Below are positions 32,635-40,620 of a stretch of 62,470 nucleotides of DNA, in pieces. The notes beneath the pieces are model-generated. The model did no database searches and was not told where the DNA came from. It worked only from the letters and a program-made list of their open reading frames with translations. The stretch's first letter is position 1. Each line of letters starts with the position of its first letter. Position numbers and translations under genes: made by a program. The DNA comes from an uncultured Candidatus Neoarthromitus sp. (GTDB taxonomy: Bacteria > Bacillota > Clostridia > Clostridiales > Clostridiaceae): positions 1-62,470 of the forward strand of contig CALADQ010000025.1 in assembly GCA_937890765.1 (NCBI GenBank). The letters are read 5' to 3'.

Positions 32635-33146
32635 TACTCCACCTCCTTTAAATCACCAAAAATTTCCTTCAATTGCGAAAAAGCATTCTCAAATTCACCT
32701 TTTTGACAACAACACTCACCATCATTCAAATTTATGCCACAAGACTGACACAAACCCAAACAATCATCACAACACAATTTCTTCTGAGGTATATTGACAA
32801 CTATACAATTTTTTATGTACTGAGAAAAATCAACATTGTAATCATCATCAATAACAATATCCTCATCTAAGTCATTCAACAAAAATTCATCTTCACATTT
32901 AATTTTCAAATCATAAGGAAATTTAACAAGACACCTCGAGCAAATAAAATCGAAATTTGCAACAACGTCAAATTTAACTCTCATCAAATTATCTGAAACA
33001 ACAACATCACCTAAAACCTTAACACCATCAACCAAATCCAAATCTTCATTATTTACAATTTCAAATTCGTCTTTGCTTATAAAAAATTCTCTGTTAAGAA
33101 ATTCAACGCTTTTGCCCTTACGATAATCCCCAAAATTTATTTGCAC
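32634..33146 (-). CDS. yceD: DUF177 family protein YceD
   Basis: A 170-residue DUF177/YceD protein, almost always found next to rpmF and linked to 23S rRNA accumulation in bacteria and plastids. The C-terminal part carries a cluster of Cys (FICSRCLVKFPYDL; KKLCCDDCLGLCQSCGINLN; GECCCQKG) that probably binds metal, with the family motif GLCxxCGxNLN. N-terminal half is acidic with beta strands. Coupled to rpmF. Confidence 0.9.
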   Translation of the reverse strand: MQINFGDYRKGKSVEFLNREFFISKDEFEIVNNEDLDLVDGVKVLGDVVVSDNLMRVKFDVVANFDFICSRCLVKFPYDLKIKCEDEFLLNDLDEDIVIDDDYNVDFSQYIKNCIVVNIPQKKLCCDDCLGLCQSCGINLNDGECCCQKGEFENAFSQLKEIFGDLKEVE

Positions 33147-33238
33147 GAGCTCTCACCTACCTTATAAATATACAATCTGAAGTAAATTAACATATTAGAT
33201 TATATAATTTAGAAACATGTATTGTCAATATTTAAAAA

Positions 33239-34435
33239 CTATTTTAAAAGCTCCATAGTATCTCTAGCAATTACTAACTCTTCATTTGTTGGAATTAAAT
33301 ACAATTTAACTTTTGATTTATCCGAAGATATTTCTGCAATTTTTCCTCTAACATTATTCTTCTTTTCATCTATTATTATACCAAGATTCTCCATATTTCT
33401 ACAAATACCTAATCTAGTTTCAACTGAGTTTTCTCCAATACCTGCTGTGAAAACTATCGCATCAACTCCATTCATAATTGCAATGTAAGAACCTATATAT
33501 GATTTTATTCTATGGAAATACATATCAAGTGTAAGAGATGCTCTCTTATCACCTTTTTCCTTTAAGCTCTCTATATCTCTTGAGTCACTGCTTTTACCTG
33601 AAACTCCTAAAAATCCTGATTTTTTATTCATTAGATTATCTATTTCTTGAGCATTCATATTTAACTCGCCCATTAAATAAGTAACAATGGCTGGATCCAT
33701 ATCACCACATCGTGTTCCCATCATTAAACCTTGAAGAGGTGTAAATCCCATTGAAGTATCTACAGATTTTCCTTTATCAACTGCCGTAATACTCGCACCA
33801 TTTCCTAAATGACAAGTTATTATTTTCAAATCCTTTATATCTTTTCCCATTGCTTTCGCACATTCATTTGCAACATAAAAATGACTTGTACCATGGAATC
33901 CATATTTTCTTATTGAATATTTTTCATACATTTCATAAGGCAATCCATACATAAAAGATTTTTCTGGCATGGTTTGATGAAACGCTGTATCAAAAACAAC
34001 AACCATTGGAGTGTCTTTCATAAGTTCTCTGCAAGCTTTTATTCCTATAAGATTTACTGGATTATGCAAAGGCGCAATCTTAGAACACAAATCTATATTT
34101 TTTATAACTTCATCGTCAACAACAACTGACCTAGAATATTTTTCTCCACCATGAACAACTCTATGTCCAATTGCATTTATCTCACTTAAATCATTTATTA
34201 TTCCAAATTCTTTTTTGCACAAAGCTTCTAAAACTAAAGAGATGGCTTCTTTGTGGTTTTTTAAATCTTTTTCGACTTTATATTTTTCATCAAAACCATT
34301 AACTTTTTGTTCCAAATTAGAACCTTCTATTCCAATTCTTTCAACAAGACCTTTTGCAATTGCAACTTCCGTTTTCATATCTATTAACTGATATTTTAAA
34401 GATGAACTTCCACAGTTTATAACTAAAATTTTCAT
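33239..34435 (-). CDS. ackA: Acetate kinase
   Basis: A 398-residue acetate kinase that makes ATP and acetate from acetyl-phosphate. It begins MKILVINCGSSSLKYQLI (the phosphate-1 motif) and contains GHRVVHGGEKY, VVVFDTAFHQTMPE, RKYGFHGTSHFYV, LGNGASITAVDKGKSVDTSM and FTAGIGENSVETR, all standard. Full length. Follows pta by 40 bases on the same strand, giving a pta-ackA pair for substrate-level phosphorylation from lactose fermentation. Confidence 0.97.
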   Translation of the reverse strand: MKILVINCGSSSLKYQLIDMKTEVAIAKGLVERIGIEGSNLEQKVNGFDEKYKVEKDLKNHKEAISLVLEALCKKEFGIINDLSEINAIGHRVVHGGEKYSRSVVVDDEVIKNIDLCSKIAPLHNPVNLIGIKACRELMKDTPMVVVFDTAFHQTMPEKSFMYGLPYEMYEKYSIRKYGFHGTSHFYVANECAKAMGKDIKDLKIITCHLGNGASITAVDKGKSVDTSMGFTPLQGLMMGTRCGDMDPAIVTYLMGELNMNAQEIDNLMNKKSGFLGVSGKSSDSRDIESLKEKGDKRASLTLDMYFHRIKSYIGSYIAIMNGVDAIVFTAGIGENSVETRLGICRNMENLGIIIDEKKNNVRGKIAEISSDKSKVKLYLIPTNEELVIARDTMELLK

Positions 34436-34474
34436 TTTTACATCTCCTTATTAAATTAAAATAAAAATTTATCC

Positions 34475-35476
34475 TTAACTTTGACTTTGAGCTTGAACTG
34501 AAGTAACTGCAACCATATTAACTATATCTCTAACGCTACAACCTCTTGACAAATCATTGAGAGGCTTTGCAAATCCTTGACAAATTGGACCAATCGCCTC
34601 TGCTTTTGCTAATCTTTGAACAAGTTTATAACCTATGTTTCCTGATTGTAAATCTGGGAAAATTAAAATATTTGCATCGCCCTTTATTTTACTATTAGGT
34701 GCTTTTGATTTACAAATTTCTGGAACAATTGCCGCATCTAATTGTAATTCACCATCAATTAATAAATCTGGTCTTAAATCATTTGCAATTTTTTTAGCTT
34801 CTATAACTTTTTCAACTAATTCGTGTTTAGCACTTCCCATTGTTGAAAAAGAAAGAAGTGCAACTTTTGGTTCGATTCCAACCAAAGCTTTTGCATTATC
34901 TGCTGTTGATATAGCAATGCACGCCAAATCTTCTGAAGTTGGGTTAGGATTAACTGCAGAATCTGAGAAAAACATTAAACCGTTTTCTCCAAATTCACGT
35001 GTAGGAATGTCCATCATAAAGAAACTTGAAACAATTTTTGTTCCTGGAGAAGTTTTTATAATTTGCATTCCTGGACGCAAAAGATCAGAAGTTGTGTGAA
35101 CAGCTCCTGAAACTAATCCATCAGCATCACCACATTTAAGCATCATTGTCCCAAAATAAACTTCTTCTATTATAGTTTCTCTTGCTTTTTCAAGAGTCAT
35201 ACCTTTATTTTTTCTCAACTCGTAAAACAAATTTGCGTATTCTTCAAACTTATTAAACTTTTTAGGTTCTATGATTTGTACACCTGATATATTAACACCA
35301 AATTTATTAGCAAGATTGTTAATTTCATTTTCATTTCCAATTAATATAATGTCTGCAATTTTATCTTTAAGTATAATTTCTGTGGCTCTTAAAGTTCTTT
35401 CATCAGTTCCTTCCGGCAATACTATTTTTTTTACGCTGGACTTAGCTAACTCTAGTATTTTATCTAATAATTTCAT
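34475..35476 (-). CDS. pta: Phosphate acetyltransferase
   Basis: A 333-residue short-form Pta (no DRTGG regulatory N-terminal domain), usual for Firmicutes; it converts acetyl-CoA to acetyl-phosphate. Signature blocks are KIVLPEGTDERTLRATEIIL, GAVHTTSDLLRPGMQIIKT, FFSDSAVNPNPTSEDLACIA, LLSFSTMGSAKH and IFPDLQSGNIGYKLVQRL. Start at ATG 35476 with GGGAG upstream. First gene of pta-ackA. Confidence 0.97.
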   Translation of the reverse strand: MKLLDKILELAKSSVKKIVLPEGTDERTLRATEIILKDKIADIILIGNENEINNLANKFGVNISGVQIIEPKKFNKFEEYANLFYELRKNKGMTLEKARETIIEEVYFGTMMLKCGDADGLVSGAVHTTSDLLRPGMQIIKTSPGTKIVSSFFMMDIPTREFGENGLMFFSDSAVNPNPTSEDLACIAISTADNAKALVGIEPKVALLSFSTMGSAKHELVEKVIEAKKIANDLRPDLLIDGELQLDAAIVPEICKSKAPNSKIKGDANILIFPDLQSGNIGYKLVQRLAKAEAIGPICQGFAKPLNDLSRGCSVRDIVNMVAVTSVQAQSQS

Positions 35477-35660
35477 AATTAACTCCCTATTGGTAAAAAC
35501 AAATAAAACTCAATCTCAATTATAAACCACTTATTTATGGTATTCAATATTATTATTAAAAAGTAAATCCTATATTTACATTAAATAATGTAGTATAGTT
35601 ATTGTTATTATTAGTTATAATTTTTGTTTTTATAACGATCTAAGAAAGGTGAAATTATCA

Positions 35661-36851
35661 ATGAAAATTGTTGGAATAGTTTCAGAATACAATCCATTTC
35701 ATTTGGGCCATCTTTATCAAATAAATTGCGTTCGCAAATTTTTTCCAAACGAAAAAGTTTTAATTGTTACAATAATGAGTGGAAATTTTATTCAACGTGG
35801 GGAGCCAAGCATAGTTGATAAATTTAAACGATGTGAAATGTCATTAAATAACGGTGTCGATTTGTGTCTTGAGCTTCCAGCACAATTTGTACTTTCATCA
35901 GCAGAAGGATTTGCACAAGGAGCTGTAAAAATTTTAGACAAATTAGGATTTATAGATTATTTGTGTTTTGGTTGCGAAAATCCAGATGAACAAAAATTAA
36001 ATTTAATTTCTGAATTTTTAATTTCAATGGACACAGAATTATTGAAAAAATATTCTGAGCAAGGTTATTCATTTCCAAACTCTCGTTCGCTTGCAATACA
36101 AGAACATTTCAAAGACAATTCAACTTCAAGTTTTATAAAATCTTCAAATAATATTTTAGGAATTGAATATGTGAAAGCCTTAAAAATTTTAAATTCAAAA
36201 ATTAAAATTCTTCCAATACAAAGAGAAGGCTCTAATTACAACGATTACGATTTGAACAAAAATTTTTCATCGGCAACTTCAATCAGAAATTTTCTTACAA
36301 ACTCAAATGAAATTTCAATTTTGAAAAATCATTTGCCACAATCCTCTTATACGATTTTGAAAAACGAATTTTTAAATAAATCTTTAACCTTAAAATCAAA
36401 AATGTTTGATTATATTAAATACAAACTCTTAACTGTTGGAAAAATTGAAAATATTGAAGACGTAAGTGAAGGATTAGAAAATAAATTTTACAAAGAAATT
36501 TTAAATTCAAATTCTTTAAATGAATTAATTTTAAATGTTAAATCAAAAAGATACACCTACACACGTTTAAGTCGAATTTTGACAAAATATTTTATTGGAT
36601 TTGAAAACTTCGACAAAAGCAAAATTAAATTTTTTGACGATTACGTTCGAATTCTTGGATTTAATTCTGATGGATTAAGTTTGCTTAACTCAATCAAAAA
36701 ATCCTCTTCATTAAAATTAATTTCTAAATTTAACAAATCAAATTCACATTTAGCACCAATTGATATATTAAGCACAAAAGCTTATTCTATGTTAAACAAA
36801 ACTGTATCAAGTGATTCGGATTTTAAAACTCCACCCTTAATAAAAAAATAA
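35661..36851 (+). CDS. tmcAL: tRNA(Met) cytidine acetate ligase TmcAL (YlbM)
   Basis: A 396-residue nucleotidyltransferase-fold protein. TmcAL activates acetate with ATP and acetylates the wobble cytidine of elongator tRNA-Met. The HxGH-type site is VSEYNPFHLGHLYQI, followed by VTIMSGNFIQRGEPSIVDKF and LPAQFVLSSAEGFAQGAVKIL. I chose ATG 35661, which begins MKIVGIVSEYNPFH, over GTG 35649, because AGAAAGGTG upstream serves as ribosome site for the ATG. It opens a plus-strand pair with ylbJ, 82 bases downstream; the two are also neighbours in Bacillus. Confidence 0.93.
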   Translation: MKIVGIVSEYNPFHLGHLYQINCVRKFFPNEKVLIVTIMSGNFIQRGEPSIVDKFKRCEMSLNNGVDLCLELPAQFVLSSAEGFAQGAVKILDKLGFIDYLCFGCENPDEQKLNLISEFLISMDTELLKKYSEQGYSFPNSRSLAIQEHFKDNSTSSFIKSSNNILGIEYVKALKILNSKIKILPIQREGSNYNDYDLNKNFSSATSIRNFLTNSNEISILKNHLPQSSYTILKNEFLNKSLTLKSKMFDYIKYKLLTVGKIENIEDVSEGLENKFYKEILNSNSLNELILNVKSKRYTYTRLSRILTKYFIGFENFDKSKIKFFDDYVRILGFNSDGLSLLNSIKKSSSLKLISKFNKSNSHLAPIDILSTKAYSMLNKTVSSDSDFKTPPLIKK

Positions 36852-36933
36852 TTTATTTGAATTTTATAATATCATAATATTTTTTTTCTTTCATAACAAT
36901 TAATTATACAAAAAGGAAAGGACGTATAGTTAA

Positions 36934-37941
36934 TTGTTAATTTTTTTAATTTTTTCAATCATAACAATTATTTTTTTCTACGCTCATGAAAAATCAAAAA
37001 TTAATATTGCAATCACATTTTCAATAACAATATCAATTTTCTATTTGATGATGTTTCCAAAATCATCAATGGATTCAATAAGTTCTGGCGTAAATTTATT
37101 TGTAAATGCAATTTTCCCAACTCTTTTTCCGTTTTTGATTTTGACGAACATGTTAATGAACTACAATGGAATAAATATTTTTGGAAAATTATTTGGAAAC
37201 ATAATCTCAAAACCACTTGGAATTTCAAAAAATTCAATTTTCCCATTAATCGTTAGTTTTATTTGTGGTTATCCCCTCGGAACAAAATATTTAAATGATG
37301 TACATAAAAAGAATTTGATTACAGATTTTGAATTCCAAAGAATGATGAACATCGCCTCCAACACAAGCCCATTATTTTTAATTGGAAGCGTTGGTAGCTC
37401 GATGCTTGGAAATAAAAATTACGGATACATTTTGTTAATAGCAAATTATTTTTCATGCGTACTAATGTGTTTCATAATACCAAACAAAAACAAATTTAAA
37501 ATTTCTCTTAGCGAGAACAAAGTTTCAAACAAAAAAAATTTTGGTGATGTATTAAAATCTTCATTGGAAAATGCAATTAAAACTTGTGCAATTGTCGGTA
37601 GCTTCATAATATTTTTCTCATTAGTCAAAGAAATTTTCACAAACAACATTTACACAAAAATTTTATTCGATAAAATTCCTATCCTAAAATCAATTTTCAT
37701 TGGACTTTTTGAAATCACAAACGGAGTAAATTTAATAATATCATCAAACATTTCGATTTCAATCACACTTTCAATAATAAGTTTTTTATGTTCCTTTAGT
37801 GGAGCATGTATAATTCTTCAATGCTATTCGTTTGTTCACGACAACAAAGCATTCAATCTCAAAAAATATATTTTTTACAAATTAGTTCAAGGAATAATTT
37901 CATTTTTAATAACATTTATCGCATGTTCAATTTTCATATAA
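36934..37941 (+). CDS. ylbJ: Sporulation integral membrane protein YlbJ
   Basis: A 335-residue polytopic membrane protein of the YlbJ family with nucleoside-recognition (Gate) domains; it has about eight helices and the family block FPTLFPFLILTNMLMNYNGI, FICGYPLGTKYLND and ISNTSPLF-like region NIASNTSPLFLIGSVG. In Bacillus ylbJ is a sporulation gene of the mother cell. It begins at TTG 36934, with AAAAGGAAAGGA upstream; there is no suitable ATG. A perfect terminator follows. Confidence 0.9.
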   Translation: MLIFLIFSIITIIFFYAHEKSKINIAITFSITISIFYLMMFPKSSMDSISSGVNLFVNAIFPTLFPFLILTNMLMNYNGINIFGKLFGNIISKPLGISKNSIFPLIVSFICGYPLGTKYLNDVHKKNLITDFEFQRMMNIASNTSPLFLIGSVGSSMLGNKNYGYILLIANYFSCVLMCFIIPNKNKFKISLSENKVSNKKNFGDVLKSSLENAIKTCAIVGSFIIFFSLVKEIFTNNIYTKILFDKIPILKSIFIGLFEITNGVNLIISSNISISITLSIISFLCSFSGACIILQCYSFVHDNKAFNLKKYIFYKLVQGIISFLITFIACSIFI

Positions 37942-37973
37942 AAAAACTCTACAAAATGAATGTAGAGTTTTTT
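37941..37973 (+). terminator. Terminator of ylbJ
   Basis: AAAAAACTCTACA pairs perfectly with TGTAGAGTTTTTT around a 7-base loop, overlapping the last base of the ylbJ stop. Confidence 0.85.
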
Positions 37974-38080
37974 GTCAGTCCAAATAAGAATTTAAATTTT
38001 TATATTTTGGAGGTATAAAAACTGAAACTTAATCGAACCGATGTAAAAATTTTAATTAATATAAGTTAAAAATAACTTTT

Positions 38081-38099
38081 GATATTAATTATCATTATC
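38081..38099. promoter_or_regulatory. Fur-box-like sequence in a gene-free stretch
   Basis: GATATTAATTATCATTATC matches the classical 19-base Fur box at 16 positions. It lies in the 260-base gap between the convergent ylbJ and HAD genes, where no gene is oriented to be controlled by it. AT-rich DNA makes chance a real possibility. Confidence 0.3.
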
Positions 38100-38201
38100 G
38101 TTATATTAAAAATATAACAGAAATTAAAATAAATTGCAAATGTCACTTTCAAATTTTCAATAAAAAAGTACAGATAAAAATTTATCCATACTTAAAAATT
38201 C

Positions 38202-39014
38202 TTACAAAACAAATTTATTTATAACTTTTGCTACACCATTATTATCATTTGTATCAGTAATGTAATCCGCAACTTCTTTAATTTTTTCAGTAGCATTTCC
38301 CATTGCAACACCCAAACCCGCAAACTCAATCATCTCTAAATCATTTCTCTGGTCTCCAATTGCAATTATCTCTTCACGCTTAAATCCAAACATGTTCGCC
38401 AATTCTCTCACAGCATTTCCTTTATTGCACTCTTTACAAAATAATTCTAAAGCTATATCAAGACTTCTAACAGCAGTAAACTTTTCAAATATATATTTAG
38501 GAATATTTTTTTCGATGTAATCAATGACTTCTTTAGTTTGCAAATACAAAACTTTAAAAGCCTTTTTGCTATTATCAAAATTTTTGCAATAGTCTGGCTT
38601 AACAAATGTAGGCATACCTATGTGTTCTCTTTCAAATTTTGTGAATTCATTTTCTTCAAGAACTACGCAACCTTCACTTTCAAAATCATAAATATGTAAT
38701 TTCGCACCCAAATTAATTCCAACATCACATAAAATTTTTAAATCATCACCACTTATTACATTTGCTCTCAAACATTTCAAAGTTTTTGAATTGTAAAGAG
38801 AAACTCCATTATTTGTTATTACATATTCTTCACTTTCCAAAAGCCCAACTCTATGTAAAAATCTAGTTATCGCTCGAATTCCTCTCCCAGTTGTAAAAAC
38901 AACTTTAACACCTTTTTTTATAGCACTCTTTACAGCAAAAATATTTTCCTCAGAAAGATTACCTTGACTGTTTAATAAAGTTCCATCCATATCAATAGAT
39001 ATTAATTTGTACAA
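38202..39014 (-). CDS. Cof-type HAD-IIB sugar-phosphatase-like hydrolase
   Basis: A 270-residue HAD hydrolase with the C2B cap. Motifs: LISIDMDGTLLNSQGNLSEE (I), VVFTTGRGIRA (II), and EIIAIGDQRNDLEMIEFAGLGVAMGNA (IV). Members dephosphorylate sugar phosphates or flavin precursors; the true substrate cannot be read here. I place the start at TTG 39014 because GGAGG lies six bases before it and it begins MYKLISIDMDG; the upstream TTG at 39035 has the ribosome site inside its codons. Last gene of the asp23-recG-rsmD-coaD run. Confidence 0.87.
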   Translation of the reverse strand: MYKLISIDMDGTLLNSQGNLSEENIFAVKSAIKKGVKVVFTTGRGIRAITRFLHRVGLLESEEYVITNNGVSLYNSKTLKCLRANVISGDDLKILCDVGINLGAKLHIYDFESEGCVVLEENEFTKFEREHIGMPTFVKPDYCKNFDNSKKAFKVLYLQTKEVIDYIEKNIPKYIFEKFTAVRSLDIALELFCKECNKGNAVRELANMFGFKREEIIAIGDQRNDLEMIEFAGLGVAMGNATEKIKEVADYITDTNDNNGVAKVINKFVL

Positions 39015-39038
39015 ATTAAAACCTCCGTGTTCCAAAAA

Positions 39039-39563
39039 TTATTTAATTTTATCCAAATCAGATTTTACTCTGTTAGACACATCATTATAGAGTTCGGACA
39101 TATCACATATATTTTTGGAATTTATATTTTCCATAGACTCAATAAAATTTTTTCTGTTGTTTTCAATATCATCAACTAGAGATTTCAAAACTTCTCTAAC
39201 ATAATCATTAGCACCACAAGTTATTGCTTTAGCTTCGCCCTTGGCCATCTCTATTATATTTTGCGCTTTATTCTTCGCTTCAATAACTATTTCATGTTCT
39301 TCAATTTCTTTTTCAAGTTTAAGCTTAGCATCTCTCGTTGCCTCTTCACTAATTTTTTTTGCCTCACCTATTATCCTATCTCTCTCACTAATTATCCATT
39401 TTGATCTTTTCAATTCATCAGGTAAAGCGTGCAAAATCTTTTTTATAAGCTCTAACATATCTTTTTTGTGCAAAATAATTTTTCCTGTAATAGGTATCTC
39501 AGTAGCCTTTTCAATAACTTCATTTAAATAATCAAGCCATTGTAAAACATCCATAAAAATCAC
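39039..39563 (-). CDS. Coiled-coil protein of unknown function (DivIVA / ATP-synthase-stalk-like)
   Basis: A 174-residue, highly charged protein. Residues 60-120 form an alanine- and glutamate-rich coiled coil (RIIGEAKKISEEATRDAKLK through KAQNIIEMAKGEAKAITCGA), resembling V-type ATPase H/E stalk subunits and DivIVA-like proteins. Similar proteins are encoded beside coaD in many Clostridia and are annotated simply as ATPase. No membrane segment. It overlaps coaD by four bases, so the two are co-translated. The ORF may start at MDVLQWLDYLNEV (third codon downstream), which has a better ribosome site. Confidence 0.7.
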   Translation of the reverse strand: MIFMDVLQWLDYLNEVIEKATEIPITGKIILHKKDMLELIKKILHALPDELKRSKWIISERDRIIGEAKKISEEATRDAKLKLEKEIEEHEIVIEAKNKAQNIIEMAKGEAKAITCGANDYVREVLKSLVDDIENNRKNFIESMENINSKNICDMSELYNDVSNRVKSDLDKIK

Positions 39564-40048
39564 TCCAAAATTTTACTTATTATATCTTGCTGAATATTTT
39601 TTGGAACTAATCCATCAATTTTTCCTCCGAACTTAACAATTTGTTTAATAGAAGACGAACTAACATAAGATAAATTCTCTGTAGTCATTAAGAAAAATGT
39701 CTCTATGTTCGGTGCCATCTTATTATTTAAAAATGCCATTTGAATTTCGTATTCAAAATCTGAAAAAGCTCTCAACCCTCTTATTATAACATTTAAACTT
39801 TGTTCTTTCATGTAATCAATGAGCAAACCCGAATAACTATCAACTTTTATTTTGTGCCTATTCTCCAAAGTTAAAATAGCTTTCTTAATCAAATATTCTC
39901 TTTCACTAACAGAGAAAACCGTTTTTTTATCTGGATTTAGAAAAACACAAACAGTAACTTGATCAAAAATTTTCAAAGAACGTTCTATTATATCCAAATG
40001 CCCAAGAGTTATTGGATCAAAACTTCCTGGTATTATTGCTCTATTCAT
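39560..40048 (-). CDS. coaD: Phosphopantetheine adenylyltransferase
   Basis: A 162-residue PPAT of coenzyme A synthesis that converts 4'-phosphopantetheine to dephospho-CoA. The nucleotidyltransferase signature is IIPGSFDPITLGHLDIIERS (T/HxGH), with VIIRGLRAFSDFEYE, MTTENLSYVSSSSIKQIVKF (ISSTxxR-like region) completing the site. ATG 40048 has AAGGAG eight bases upstream and gives the family start MNRAIIPGSFDP; the open frame 20 codons further upstream runs inside rsmD. Overlaps the rsmD end by eight bases. Confidence 0.95.
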   Translation of the reverse strand: MNRAIIPGSFDPITLGHLDIIERSLKIFDQVTVCVFLNPDKKTVFSVSEREYLIKKAILTLENRHKIKVDSYSGLLIDYMKEQSLNVIIRGLRAFSDFEYEIQMAFLNNKMAPNIETFFLMTTENLSYVSSSSIKQIVKFGGKIDGLVPKNIQQDIISKILE

Positions 40049-40610
40049 CGAAACTCTCCTTGTATTTATAAAAACATACAGTTGTATTTCCATATTTTCT
40101 ATAATCAATCAAAATTATATTTTGTGATTCTATAAATTTACTTTCGAGGGTAGAAATTTTTGTAACAATTCTTCCATCACGTTTTAGAATTCTCAAATCG
40201 TCTATTAGATTTATACTTCTTTCAACATAATCAGAATTGTATGGAGGGTCTACAAAAATCAAATCAAATTTTTCTTTTCCCTTAAACCTTTTTAGATTTT
40301 CTTCAAACTCTCCTTTGAAAACAAACGCATCATTTTGAAAACCTAAATTTTCAACGTTCTTCTTAAGATATGAAAAAACTTTGTCATCTCTATCACATAA
40401 ATACGTACGTTTAGCTCCCCTACTACAAGCTTCAAGTCCCAAACTTCCCGTTCCTGAAAACAAATCTAAAACTACGCTATCTGTAGTTAAATAACTTTGA
40501 AGTATATTAAATATAGATTGCTTAACTCTATCCAAAGTAGGTCGAGTAACATCATAACCATCTGGCGAAATAATTTTCTTTCCCTTAGCCTTACCTGTAA
40601 TTATTCTCAT
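40041..40610 (-). CDS. rsmD: 16S rRNA (guanine-966-N2)-methyltransferase
   Basis: A 189-residue RsmD. MRIITGKAKGKKIISPDGYD and VTRPTLDRVKQSIFNIL are the family start; DSVVLDLFSGTGSLGLEACS is the SAM site and LIFVDPPYNSDYV the NPPY-type catalytic loop. It modifies G966 of 16S rRNA. Sits between recG and coaD, the usual order. Confidence 0.95.
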   Translation of the reverse strand: MRIITGKAKGKKIISPDGYDVTRPTLDRVKQSIFNILQSYLTTDSVVLDLFSGTGSLGLEACSRGAKRTYLCDRDDKVFSYLKKNVENLGFQNDAFVFKGEFEENLKRFKGKEKFDLIFVDPPYNSDYVERSINLIDDLRILKRDGRIVTKISTLESKFIESQNIILIDYRKYGNTTVCFYKYKESFDE

Positions 40611-40620
40611 TTAAATCTCC

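Noticed and set aside
37806..38018. 70-codon plus-strand ORF past ylbJ
   Set aside because: It overlaps the ylbJ 3' end in another frame and runs through the ylbJ terminator.
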